Shown here: one piece after another, positions 51,755-60,021 of the stretch
Layout: the number at the start of each line of letters is the position of its first letter
Position numbering within the stretch: position 1 is the stretch's first letter
NCBI GenBank assembly: GCA_016713665.1
Contig: JADJOR010000008.1
Location: forward strand, 186,001 to 250,000
DNA length: 64,000 nt
Reading direction: 5' to 3'
Source of the DNA: Deltaproteobacteria bacterium
GTDB taxonomy: Bacteria > Myxococcota_A > UBA9160 > UBA4427
Translations under genes and position numbers: made by a program
The notes under the pieces: model-generated
Database searches by the model: none
What the model was told of the DNA's origin: nothing
The model's input: only the letters and a program-made list of their open reading frames with translations

Positions 51755-53260
51755 TCAGTTCGTGGCGCTCGCCTTGGCGTCGCCGCCCTCGGCCGCCTTG
51801 CCGTCGGCGTTCGCCTTCGCATCCTTCGAAGCACCGGCCGAGGCCTGGGTCGTCGTCCCGGCCTTCTCACCGGCCTTCTCGTCCGCCGGCGCGGCCTCGC
51901 CGCCCCCGGCCGCCGCTTCCTTCGCCGCTCGATCGGCCGCCATCTTGGCCTGCTCTTCCGGCGTCGCGAAGCGGAACTTCTCCCGGTCGACGAAGGCCAT
52001 CCACTTCGTCGCGACGTCGGCCGTGCCCGGATAGTTCGCAGCGCGTCTGAAGGAGCTCAGCGCGGCGTCCCACTGCTTGTCGTTGGCGGCGGCGATCCCG
52101 AACAGGATGTGGGCCTGGCCCTCGTCGGCGATCTTGCCCTTCTGGAAGGCGCGGTTCAACGACTCGCGGGCGTCGCTCCAGTTGCCGAGCTGGAGATGGA
52201 CCTGGGCGTGCCGGACCCACATCGCCCCGTCGTCGGAGAGCTCGGCGGCCTTTTCGAGGGGCTCGAGGGCGAGCGCCCATTCGCGAGACTGAAGCAGGGT
52301 ATCCGAGTAGGTCTGGTAGGCCATCTTCGAGGGCTTGATCGTGCCGTCCGCGAGACCCTGCTTCATGATCTCGGCGCCGCGGTGGGGCAGGCCCTGGACC
52401 ATGAACATCTGGGCCATACGGGTCAGATCCTTTTCCTCGGTGATGTAGCCCTCGTACTTGGCGAGCTGCTGCACCGCGAGGCTCTTGTTCATCTGATCCT
52501 GCTGGTTGTAGATCGCGGCGAGCTGGGTCCAGTAGGTCTTGTTCGGATACTTGATGATGATGGCGTCGAGGAGCTTGATGCCTTCTTCGTATTTCTCGGC
52601 ATCCAGGTAGAGCGCGAGCAGCAGCCGGTACCAGGACTCCTGAGGTTCCGTCGACATCTCGATCGCCTTCTCGGCGGGGGCGAGCGCTTCCTTCGGACGA
52701 CCGGCCTGGTAGTAGGTCACGGCGAGGGTGTAGTAGGCCTGAGCGGTCGGCTTGGCGACCGACTCCGGGGCCGACGCGAGCTTCATCCAGTCCTCGAGAG
52801 TGACGATCGCGTCGTCGTACTTCTCCTGCATGACCTGGATCTGACCGACCTGGAACATCGTCCGCATCTGCTCTTCCGGCGGAAGTCCATTCTCCTTGAT
52901 CGCGCGAGCCAGGTAGTCGAGGGCCTTCTCGTACTGCTCTTCCTGGACCGCGAAGGAGCCCAGGAACTGCAGGATGCGCGCTCGGCCATACGGCTTTTCT
53001 CGAGCCAGATTGATCGATTCGAGGATCGCCTTCGCACCGGCGAGGTCCCCCGCCTCGTTCAGCTCGATCATCTTCTGGATCTTCTTGATGTTGCGCTCGC
53101 TGAAGTTCTGGCTGGCGTCCTGGGCCGCCGCGGGCAGACTCCCGACGACGAGCACCGCAACGACGAGCAACACCAGGGCGGAGACCAGCCCCCGTCCGCC
53201 GCGCACGACGGCCGCCACCGACTTCCGAAGACTCTCCCGCAGGCCACGCTCCGCGATCAT
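51755..53260 (-). CDS. Exported TPR protein of the TonB/ExbBD operon
   Basis: A 501-residue protein. A basic N-terminus and membrane/signal segment (LVSALVLLVVAVLVVGSLPAAAQ) precede many tetratricopeptide repeats from residue 40 to 400, for example YEKALDYLARAIKENGL and QAYYTLAVTYYQAGRPKEALAPAEKAIEM. The last 70 residues are Ala/Lys/Glu-rich. It is the last gene of the six-gene energy-transduction set and is placed as the TPR protein of TtpC/TonB3-type systems, where it probably acts in the periplasm on the transducer. A start three codons upstream (53269) is possible; GAGG eight bases before 53260 favours the shorter form. Confidence 0.85.
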   Translation of the reverse strand: MIAERGLRESLRKSVAAVVRGGRGLVSALVLLVVAVLVVGSLPAAAQDASQNFSERNIKKIQKMIELNEAGDLAGAKAILESINLAREKPYGRARILQFLGSFAVQEEQYEKALDYLARAIKENGLPPEEQMRTMFQVGQIQVMQEKYDDAIVTLEDWMKLASAPESVAKPTAQAYYTLAVTYYQAGRPKEALAPAEKAIEMSTEPQESWYRLLLALYLDAEKYEEGIKLLDAIIIKYPNKTYWTQLAAIYNQQDQMNKSLAVQQLAKYEGYITEEKDLTRMAQMFMVQGLPHRGAEIMKQGLADGTIKPSKMAYQTYSDTLLQSREWALALEPLEKAAELSDDGAMWVRHAQVHLQLGNWSDARESLNRAFQKGKIADEGQAHILFGIAAANDKQWDAALSSFRRAANYPGTADVATKWMAFVDREKFRFATPEEQAKMAADRAAKEAAAGGGEAAPADEKAGEKAGTTTQASAGASKDAKANADGKAAEGGDAKASATN

Positions 53261-53352
53261 CGTCGTCATCCTCGCCCTGTCCCTCTTTATCGTGCCGCGG
53301 CGCGATCCCACGCCGCGGTCCCATCCCGCGCCGTGGCGCGGGGCGAGCGATG

Positions 53353-53979
53353 TCACGATTTCGCCTGATCGAGCTTGAAGACCACGCTCGTGCGGATGCC
53401 CCGCTGCTCGACGGCCTTCCCGTTCTCGATCTTCGGGTTGTACTTCCACTGCATGACCGACTTGACGGCGGCCGCATTGAAGATGTCGGACGGCTCTGCC
53501 GCGACGACCTTCGCGTCCTTGACCGAGCCGGACTTCGAGATCGTGAACTCGACGAGGACGCGCCCCTCGATGCCACGCTGCTGTGCCCGCTCCGGATACT
53601 GCGGCGGCACGCGGACCAGCGGCACCGCATCGCCGTCGGCCGACATCAGCGCTCCGAGACCACCGCCACCGCTGTCGTTGCTGTTGCCCTCCTCGACGAC
53701 CGCCGCCACGCCGATCGAGTCGGTGTCGAGGGTGGTGCTCGAGTCCGTCGACATGTCCGGCGGCGGGGGGGTGTCGTCGAGCGTCACCTTCTTGGGTGTC
53801 TCCCGGGCCTTCTGCTTCACGACCTCGGACTTCACGACGCGCACGAAGTCGACGACCCGAGGCGCCTTGCTCTCGTCGAGTCGGCCCTCGACGCCGATCA
53901 GGCTCTGCATCAGATAGAAGAGGCCGAACGTGACGACCCAGGCGGCGCCGAACGCGGCGATCAGTCGCGGAATCGCCAT
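53353..53979 (-). CDS. tonB: TonB, periplasm-spanning energy transducer
   Basis: A 208-residue TonB. An N-terminal membrane anchor (LIAAFGAAWVVTFGLFYLM) and a linker rich in Pro/Lys/Asp (TPKKVTLDDTPPPPDMS) precede the C-terminal TonB fold with PPQYPERAQQRGIEGRVLVEFTISKSGSVKDAKVV and FNAAAVKSVMQWKYNP. TonB passes proton-motive energy from ExbBD to outer-membrane receptors. The linker is short compared with E. coli TonB, typical of TonB2/TonB3 types. It is three bases downstream of exbD. Confidence 0.93.
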   Translation of the reverse strand: MAIPRLIAAFGAAWVVTFGLFYLMQSLIGVEGRLDESKAPRVVDFVRVVKSEVVKQKARETPKKVTLDDTPPPPDMSTDSSTTLDTDSIGVAAVVEEGNSNDSGGGGLGALMSADGDAVPLVRVPPQYPERAQQRGIEGRVLVEFTISKSGSVKDAKVVAAEPSDIFNAAAVKSVMQWKYNPKIENGKAVEQRGIRTSVVFKLDQAKS

Positions 53980-53982
53980 GAC

Positions 53983-54393
53983 CTAGTTCACCTCCGACGC
54001 GAGGGAGATGTTCTCGACCCCGGCGAGTCGCGCCTGATCCATGACCTCGACGAGCAGGCCATTGAGCGAGCCCCCGTCCGCTGCGATCACGACGGAGCCC
54101 TTCGGTCGCTCGGCATGCAGACGTTCGATGTTGGCGCGGACCGAGCCGAAATCCGTCTGTCGCTGATCGATGAAGATCCGCCCGTCGCTCGAGAGCTGGA
54201 TGAAGATGTTCTCGCTCGTCGTCACCGTCTTGGCGGACGCGCCGCCGGCCGGTCTCGACAGGTCGAGGCCGACCTCTTTCACGAACGAGGCCGTCACGAT
54301 GAAGAAGATCAGCATGATGAACACCACGTCGAGCATCGGCGTCAGATCGACTTCCGCCTCGTCGCTCAAGCCCCCGGATCGTCGTCGTCGCAT
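53983..54393 (-). CDS. exbD: ExbD, biopolymer transport protein
   Basis: A 136-residue inner-membrane protein. A cytosolic acidic start (SDEAEVDLTPMLDVVFIMLIFFIVTASFV) contains the essential membrane aspartate, and the periplasmic domain has KGSVVIAADGGSLNGLLVEVMDQARLAGV. It forms the proton-conducting complex with ExbB. The start overlaps the exbB2 stop by one base. Length is normal. Confidence 0.94.
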   Translation of the reverse strand: MRRRRSGGLSDEAEVDLTPMLDVVFIMLIFFIVTASFVKEVGLDLSRPAGGASAKTVTTSENIFIQLSSDGRIFIDQRQTDFGSVRANIERLHAERPKGSVVIAADGGSLNGLLVEVMDQARLAGVENISLASEVN

Positions 54394-54920
54394 CAGCTTT
54401 CTCCGTGCTCGATTTCGAGCCGATCCGCCACTCGCTCACCCTCGTCGGCCGCGTGCTTCTCGAGGCGCACCGACAGGAGCAGCCCCGAGAGGGCGGCGAC
54501 CATCCCCGCCATCGTGGGGATGGTCGCCTTCGAGACGCCGCCGGCCATGGCCCGCGCGTTGCCCGATCCGGCGATCGACAGGACGTCGAACACCTCGATC
54601 ATGCCCGTCACGGTCCCGAGCAGGCCGAAGAGCGGACAGAGCGCGACGAGCACCTTGATGTACGGAAGCCCGCTCTCGAGCTCCATGCGGAGCTCCGAGA
54701 TCTTGAGGCGCCGCACCTGGTGGGCCGCCCAGCTCCGGTGCTCGGATCGTGCATTCCACTCCCGCTGCGCCTTCTCCGCGATTCCCGGGAAGACGAAGAA
54801 GAAGTAGTAGAACCGCTCCAACATCAGGGTCCACATCATGACGAGGACCCCCCCGATGGCGAGCAGAACCGGGCCACCCGTGTCGAGGAAGGTCTGCACG
54901 TCGAGAATGATCTGACTCAT
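54393..54920 (-). CDS. exbB: ExbB/TolQ-family proton channel protein (short form)
   Basis: A 175-residue MotA/TolQ/ExbB protein with membrane segments GGPVLLAIGGVLVMMWTLMLERFYYFFFVF, ESGLPYIKVLVALCPLFGLLGTVTGMIEVF and ATIPTMAGMVAALSGLLLSV. The glycine-rich LFGLLGTVTGM motif is the family hallmark. It lacks a signal peptide and large periplasmic domain, unlike the following ExbB. It probably forms the ExbB ring that drives TonB. Ten bases separate it from the large ExbB gene. Confidence 0.93.
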   Translation of the reverse strand: MSQIILDVQTFLDTGGPVLLAIGGVLVMMWTLMLERFYYFFFVFPGIAEKAQREWNARSEHRSWAAHQVRRLKISELRMELESGLPYIKVLVALCPLFGLLGTVTGMIEVFDVLSIAGSGNARAMAGGVSKATIPTMAGMVAALSGLLLSVRLEKHAADEGERVADRLEIEHGES

Positions 54921-54929
54921 GGTCGTCTG

Positions 54930-56354
54930 CTAGTCCTGCTGCGCGATCAATCCCGCGCTCTGCTCGTCGAGGGTATCGACGATCTGCTTCGTGTTGTACG
55001 ACAGCGCAGAGTGGATGAGCACCGTCGGAATGGCGGTGACCAGACCCTGCATCGTCGTCACGAGGGCCTCGGAGATGCCACCCGCCATCATGCGCGGGTC
55101 GCCGGCGCCGAAGAGCGTGATCGACTGGAAGGTCTTGATCATGCCGGTCACCGTTCCGAGCAGACCCATGAGGGGCGCCACGACCGACACGACCTTGACC
55201 AGCCAGATCCAGCTCTCGAGCTTCGAGGTCTCGCGAAGGACCGCCTCGTCGAGCAGCAGCTCGAGCTTCTCGCGGTCGACGTCCGGATTCTCCTTGGCGA
55301 CGGCCAGCACGCGGCCGAGCGGGTTGCTCTTGTCGGGGCGGTTGGGGTTCTTTTTCTGCGCCGAAACCTTGCTCGACGTGATGACGATCGTCGTGAACTT
55401 CCAGATGCCGATGAGGATCGCGAAGGCACCGAGCGTCAAGATCACGTAACCGACGCCGCCGCCCTCCGGGATGCGCTCGACCAGCGTGCGGGTCTCGATC
55501 AGGACCGAGAGCAGCGAGCCTCGGCTGGGATCGAGCGCCAGACCGGCGTACTCCTCGTCGGAGTTCACGTATTCGTCGATCGTGTCGAGGAACTTCGACG
55601 GGGGCTGTCGGCCGAGGACCTTGAGCTGCTGCTGGACCGAATCCCAGAGGATGTACTCGCCGTTCGAGATCGCGCTGAACGGCCCGGCGCGCACGACCTG
55701 CCGCTCCTCGATGCCGGAGGGCGTCGCGACCTTGGCCGTGAACTCGACGACCTTCCCCTGCTCGACCATCTCGCGCACGAGCTCTTCCCAGAGCCCCTCG
55801 AGCTCGCGAACGGACGGGAGCTCCTTGCTCGCGCCCAGCTTGTTCAGGAAATCGATGCGGCCCGGCCCGAACTGCGCCGAGGTCAGGGACGCCTCGACGT
55901 TGCCGCGGGTATCGCCGGCGACCTGGCGGGTCACGCCGAAGAGCTCGCCGAGATTGCCCATGCGGCTGTCGAGGGTCGCCGTCAGCTCCGTGATCTTGAG
56001 CTCGTTGGCCTGATAGTTCGCCTCGAGCTGCTGGGAGAGGGCCTCCTTCGACGCTTCGAGGGCCTTCGCCTCGCCGAGCAGGCGCTGCTGATCCTCGCGG
56101 GCGGCGCCGAAGCGCTGCTCGCGCTCCTTGTCTTCCTTGCGCTCGACGGCCCAGCCCTTGCGAACGGCCTCGAGCAGCTCCGCGGGGTTCGTGGGCGTCG
56201 GCCCGTCGATGACCATCGCGTTCGGCTTGGCGGCCTCCGCGGCCGGGGCGGCCGCGTCCTGGGCGATCGCTGCTGTGGTCCATGCCAGGGCGAGCCCCGA
56301 CACCACGGCGAGCGAAATCGAATGACTCTTGATGAAGGACTTCACGCGAAACAT
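54930..56354 (-). CDS. exbB: Large ExbB/TolQ-family protein with periplasmic coiled-coil domain (TtpC-like)
   Basis: A 474-residue protein. A signal peptide (SLAVVSGLALAWTTAAIAQ) is followed by a coiled-coil periplasmic part of about 260 residues (REDQQRLLGEAKALEASKEALSQQLEANYQANELKITELTATLDSRMG). Three membrane segments with the ExbB core (VAPLMGLLGTVTGMIKTFQSITLFG) follow. This long ExbB plus DUF3450 is what sets apart the TtpC/TonB3-like systems of Vibrio and relatives. Start and DUF3450 stop share TGATG, indicating coupling. Confidence 0.92.
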   Translation of the reverse strand: MFRVKSFIKSHSISLAVVSGLALAWTTAAIAQDAAAPAAEAAKPNAMVIDGPTPTNPAELLEAVRKGWAVERKEDKEREQRFGAAREDQQRLLGEAKALEASKEALSQQLEANYQANELKITELTATLDSRMGNLGELFGVTRQVAGDTRGNVEASLTSAQFGPGRIDFLNKLGASKELPSVRELEGLWEELVREMVEQGKVVEFTAKVATPSGIEERQVVRAGPFSAISNGEYILWDSVQQQLKVLGRQPPSKFLDTIDEYVNSDEEYAGLALDPSRGSLLSVLIETRTLVERIPEGGGVGYVILTLGAFAILIGIWKFTTIVITSSKVSAQKKNPNRPDKSNPLGRVLAVAKENPDVDREKLELLLDEAVLRETSKLESWIWLVKVVSVVAPLMGLLGTVTGMIKTFQSITLFGAGDPRMMAGGISEALVTTMQGLVTAIPTVLIHSALSYNTKQIVDTLDEQSAGLIAQQD

Positions 56355-57187
56355 CAGCCCTGACCTCCCGTCGCCTGCTGCGGTCGCGGCAAAGGCACCT
56401 TGATGAGCTCCGGCGCCGCCTGCTTCTTGGCGACGCGCAGCGCCTGGCTCACCCAACCCATGTAGTCCGAGCCGAGCGGCTCGAAGGCACGGGAATTCGT
56501 GTTGTAGAAGCCGACCTCGGCGCCGTCGTCGGTCTTGTAGAGGAGCGCGAGGCGGCCCACGCGGAGGAAGCTGACCGGCACCTCTGCCCCTTCACGGGAG
56601 ACGGTGCCCCCGTAGGACTCGATCGTGCGGCCGTAGTCGTTCTCGATCTGGTAGGCCTCGAGGATGTTCCGATACCGCTCGGCATCGGCGACGTCCGAGC
56701 GACGCATCAGGACGCGCAGCTTGTTGACGCGATCCTTCCGCTTCTGGACGTCGAACGGGAGGTCGACGTCCACGAACCTGTCGAGGGAGTCGATCATCTT
56801 GAGCATCAGCGGCGTGACCGAGCGGCTGACCTCTTCGACGCCATCGATCTGGCGCTGGAGGCTCGCGAGCTCCTCGTCCTGGGACTGGACCACGGAGCGC
56901 AGCTGATTGTTGAAGATGTCGAGCGACTCGATCTTCTTCATGGTCAACCGGTATTCGCCGATCAGCCCGTCCGTCGCCGTCGCGATCTCTTCGACGCGCT
57001 TCTGCGACTCCGCACCCGACTCGTTCGCCTTGACCCGCTCCTCGATCGGCTTGTCGAGCTGCTGCGCGGTCGCCCACGACGCGGACAACACCACCACCGC
57101 GCCTACCGCCGCAATCCGCGCGAATCGCGCCGCGGCCGCCGAAACGGGACTGGCGATCCCACTCGCCATCGCCCTAACACGCATCAT
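56354..57187 (-). CDS. DUF3450 family periplasmic coiled-coil protein
   Basis: A 277-residue protein with a signal peptide (IAAVGAVVVLSASWATAQQ). A long coiled coil ESQKRVEEIATATDGLIGEYRLTMKKIESLDIFNNQLRSVVQSQDEELASLQRQIDGVEEV follows, then a C-terminal domain with PVSFLRVGRLALLYKTDDGAEVGFYNTNSRAFEPL, the DUF3450 signature. These proteins are always found ahead of the TtpC-like ExbB and are thought to work with it in the periplasm. It heads the operon. ATG 57187 has AAGGAG eight bases upstream. A 250-base leader with a hairpin separates it from the predicted promoter. Confidence 0.9.
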   Translation of the reverse strand: MMRVRAMASGIASPVSAAAARFARIAAVGAVVVLSASWATAQQLDKPIEERVKANESGAESQKRVEEIATATDGLIGEYRLTMKKIESLDIFNNQLRSVVQSQDEELASLQRQIDGVEEVSRSVTPLMLKMIDSLDRFVDVDLPFDVQKRKDRVNKLRVLMRRSDVADAERYRNILEAYQIENDYGRTIESYGGTVSREGAEVPVSFLRVGRLALLYKTDDGAEVGFYNTNSRAFEPLGSDYMGWVSQALRVAKKQAAPELIKVPLPRPQQATGGQG

Positions 57188-57298
57188 TCGATTCTCTCCT
57201 TCGATCCTTGCCTGGATCCATGCCTGGATCCGCAGTACGACCCGATCCACGAAGCGTGTCCGACCACGCTCCACGCAAGCCACGATCAAACAAACCCT

Positions 57299-57330
57299 GT
57301 GTGCTGGGTCACGTCGACCGACCCAGACAC
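57299..57330 (-). promoter_or_regulatory. Hairpin/operator in the TonB-operon leader
   Basis: GTGT-g-CTGGGTC (57299-57310) pairs with GACCCAG-ACAC (57320-57330) around nine bases. It lies 112 bases before the DUF3450 start, downstream of the predicted promoter, so it may be an RNA structure or operator. It does not look like a Fur box. Confidence 0.35.
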
Positions 57331-57443
57331 TACACGCCGCGATCCAAATGCAACATGGATGGATGAATCTTCACGGCGCAGCGACGCACGACCGGTCTGC
57401 CGGACGTCGCGTGAGCGGGGTGAAGGATCGGGGCGCGGGTCGT

Positions 57444-57472
57444 ATTCTTTCAAATCCGAATCGAATTCCCAA
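57444..57472 (-). promoter_or_regulatory. Promoter of the DUF3450-ExbB-TonB operon
   Basis: On the minus strand TTGGGA (57472-57467), a 17-bp spacer and AAGAAT (57449-57444). Four of six consensus bases match in each hexamer, in an AT-rich patch. Confidence 0.4.
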
Positions 57473-57713
57473 GCGTAATTTTCGGGAATCATCCGAGCGG
57501 CCGGGGATCGCGTTCGGAAACCCGGTGGCAGGGCGAGCCTCGAGGATCTGACGACGCGTCGCCCCGCGCGCCGTCCAGGCCGAGATGGGACGGGATTCCC
57601 GTGCGATTCGGCGGATCTGCGGGACTCGAGGACTCGGAATCCGAGCCACGCTGGTCCGATTTCAGGGGGGCGCAGGACCCCAGTCGCAGCGCTTCTCCGT
57701 CGATCTCGCTCGT

Positions 57714-57736
57714 CGCATCCGGCCCGGCCGGACGCG
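57714..57736 (-). terminator. Hairpin after the TonB-dependent receptor
   Basis: CGCATCCGGCC pairs with GGCCGGACGCG (one mismatch/wobble) starting four bases past the receptor stop. No T-tract is seen. Confidence 0.35.
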
Positions 57737-57739
57737 CGC

Positions 57740-59848
57740 TCAGTGGTAGAGGGCGACGCCGATCCGCGGCGCGATGCCCGGCGACTCGAAGCCGACCGCT
57801 TCGCGACGGGTCCGGTTCGTCGCGTTCTCGATCTCGAAGTAGACGTCGAAGCCGACGCGCGGCGTGAAGGTCGCGCGCAGGTCGATGCGCTCGTAGCCCG
57901 CGAGCGTGACGACGCGGCCGCCGGTCGCCGCCGACGACGCCTTGCTCGGCCCCACCGCGAGCGCGCGCACGAGAAAATCCCAGCGCGCGAAGGGCCGGGC
58001 GTGGAGCTCGGCGAAGCCGCGCCAGCGCGGACGGTTCTGCGGGGCACGGCTCGTCCCGCCGAAATCCGTCGGATTGAAGCTCGCCGCGGTCACCAGCTCG
58101 AAGAGCGGAACGGGCCGCCAGTCGAGCTGCGCCTCGACGCCGCGCGAGACGAGCCGGCCGCGATTGACGATCTGGAACGTGCCGCTGTCGAAGTCGTGCA
58201 GGTTCTCGACTTCGAGATCGAAGTAGCCGAGCTGGGCGCCGAAGCGCCCTTCGCCGCTGCGATAGCGGACGCCCGCCTCGAAGCCCCGACCGCGTTCGAT
58301 GCGCAGGAATGCATTGCCGACCAGCGGATTGTCGAGGGCGTAGAAGCTCGGGCGCCGGAAGCCCTGGCCGTAGCGGCCGAAGACGCGCAAGCGCGTCCCC
58401 GGAATCGCGGACACGACGCCCAGCGCGGGCGAGACCCGGTCCTCCTCGTCGGGCGTGGCGTCGAAGCGCACGCTGCCCGAGACGACGACATGGGGGCCGA
58501 TCGGCTGCTCGAGCTCGCCGAAGACGCTCGCCGTGCGGCGGTTTGCGAGATAGGGACAGCGGGCGAAGCCCGTCTGCGGATCGACGGATCGGCAATTGCC
58601 GACGACCTGGAAGAGCTGGAGCGCGCTGTCGCTGTCGGCCTCCTCCCAGATGCCGGCGACGCCGGCGACGACCCGCGCGCCCGCGTGGAAGCCGGGCAGG
58701 CCGAGGGCGGGGAGCTCGCCGTCGGCGACCAGCGACGCGTCCCAGCGCACGTACTCGTCGCCGGTCCGCGAGGCGGGCACGGGAAAGCCCGGGACGAGAA
58801 GCTCGATGCCCGGCGACTCGAGATCTTCGCGGCGCGCGGCGCGGCTCGCCTGCAGCCGCAGATGGCCCGCGTCGGCGGCGAAGCCCCGGGCGAGCGACGC
58901 GCCGAACAGGATCTCGCGCGTATCGCGATCCTCCATGGCGCGCAGGACCGCGAGCTCGGGGCCGCCGCTCGACTCGGGGAAGCCCCGCGCGCTGCTCTGG
59001 TGGAGCCGGGTGAAGGCCTCGAAGTCGACCTCGAAGGGCAGCGGCACGCGGAGCTTCGCGTGGAGGCTCGCCCCGTCGAAGCCGCCGTCGGAATGCGGAT
59101 CCCGGGCGGTGCCGAGCGCCGCGCCGAGGGCGAGCCCGGCCACCCCACCGACGCCGGCGCTCGCCTGGCCCGCGACCTCCGCCGTGTGATAGCGGCCGTA
59201 GCGGGCGCGCACCCGGGTCGCGAGGGGCGCATCCGCGTCGACGCCCCTCGTCACGATCTGGATCACCCCGCCCAGGGCATCCGCCCCGTGGACCGAGGAG
59301 AGCGGCCCGCGCACGATCTCGATCCGCTCGATGTCGACGAGCGCGAGCGTCGTCGGGTCGAAGGACCCGCCGCGGCTGTTGGTCGGATCGTTGACGCGCA
59401 CGCCGTCGACCAGCACGACCACGTGGTTCGGATCGAGGCCCCGCAGCGAGAGGGCGGCGCGCCCGCCCGCGGCCCCCTCCTGGACGAGATGGAGCCCCGG
59501 GACGAAGCGGAGCGCGTCGGCGACCGACGGGCTGATCCCGACGTCGAGGGCCTCGGCCTCGATCACGCTCGCCTGATAGGGCTTCGGGGCCGCCCTCGGG
59601 ATCCGCGTCGCCGAGACGACCCATTCCTCGTCGGCCGATTCGAAGAGCCGGGCGGAATCGTCCTCCTGGGCCCGAGGGGGCGACTCGACCTGCGCGAGCG
59701 CGCCCGGGGCGACCAGGAGCCCGAGCAGGAGCGCGAGCAGCAGCGCGGCGGTGAGCGCTCGCCCTTGCGCGCCCGCCCCGCCGCGCACCGCCGCGCGACG
59801 CGCGCGTGCGACGATCCGGCCCCGTCGATCCTGCCCGCGCGCGTCCAC
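57740..59848 (-). CDS. TonB-dependent outer-membrane receptor (BtuB/CirA-like)
   Basis: A 702-residue outer-membrane receptor. The signal peptide is LTAALLLALLLGLLVAPGALA, the TonB box region DEEWVVSATRIP, and the plug has SVADALRFVPGLHLVQEGAAGGRAALSLRGLDPNHVVVLVDGVRVNDP and IERIEIVRGPLSSVHGADALGGVIQIVT. A 22-strand-type barrel ends in a terminal aromatic/His strand (APRIGVALYH). Plug and loops resemble the BtuB/vitamin-type class. Ligand unknown; no cobalamin riboswitch was found upstream. The GTG start has GGAGG four bases upstream. It lies 553 bases ahead of the TonB operon on the same strand, which probably powers it. Confidence 0.9.
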   Translation of the reverse strand: MDARGQDRRGRIVARARRAAVRGGAGAQGRALTAALLLALLLGLLVAPGALAQVESPPRAQEDDSARLFESADEEWVVSATRIPRAAPKPYQASVIEAEALDVGISPSVADALRFVPGLHLVQEGAAGGRAALSLRGLDPNHVVVLVDGVRVNDPTNSRGGSFDPTTLALVDIERIEIVRGPLSSVHGADALGGVIQIVTRGVDADAPLATRVRARYGRYHTAEVAGQASAGVGGVAGLALGAALGTARDPHSDGGFDGASLHAKLRVPLPFEVDFEAFTRLHQSSARGFPESSGGPELAVLRAMEDRDTREILFGASLARGFAADAGHLRLQASRAARREDLESPGIELLVPGFPVPASRTGDEYVRWDASLVADGELPALGLPGFHAGARVVAGVAGIWEEADSDSALQLFQVVGNCRSVDPQTGFARCPYLANRRTASVFGELEQPIGPHVVVSGSVRFDATPDEEDRVSPALGVVSAIPGTRLRVFGRYGQGFRRPSFYALDNPLVGNAFLRIERGRGFEAGVRYRSGEGRFGAQLGYFDLEVENLHDFDSGTFQIVNRGRLVSRGVEAQLDWRPVPLFELVTAASFNPTDFGGTSRAPQNRPRWRGFAELHARPFARWDFLVRALAVGPSKASSAATGGRVVTLAGYERIDLRATFTPRVGFDVYFEIENATNRTRREAVGFESPGIAPRIGVALYH

Positions 59849-60021
59849 CTGGCCTCCAACCCGCCGATCGGGCGCTTCGTGCCGGCCTCGTCCCGGCCGG
59901 ACGCCCGCGACTGGACGCCTCGCCGCCAGCGGCCCTACTCAGCGCGCGGCGCGCAACATACTCTTGGACGGACCCCGGCGTCGCCCCGCGCGCTCGACCC
60001 GGAGGGGAGTCGCGGCATCCG

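Larger units (their letters stand above)
57188..57739. other. Gene-less leader region of the TonB operon
   Basis: No gene. It contains a 12-bp tandem duplication (TGCCTGGATCC-, 57209-57232), the interrupted palindrome at 57299-57330, a promoter-like pair on the minus strand (57444-57472) and the terminator-like hairpin of the TonB receptor gene (57714-57736). The stretch 57420-57490 is AT-rich compared with its surroundings. Confidence 0.55.

Noticed and set aside
59849..60021. Cobalamin riboswitch upstream of the BtuB-like receptor
   Set aside because: None of the conserved B12-box or stem sequences were found on the minus strand.
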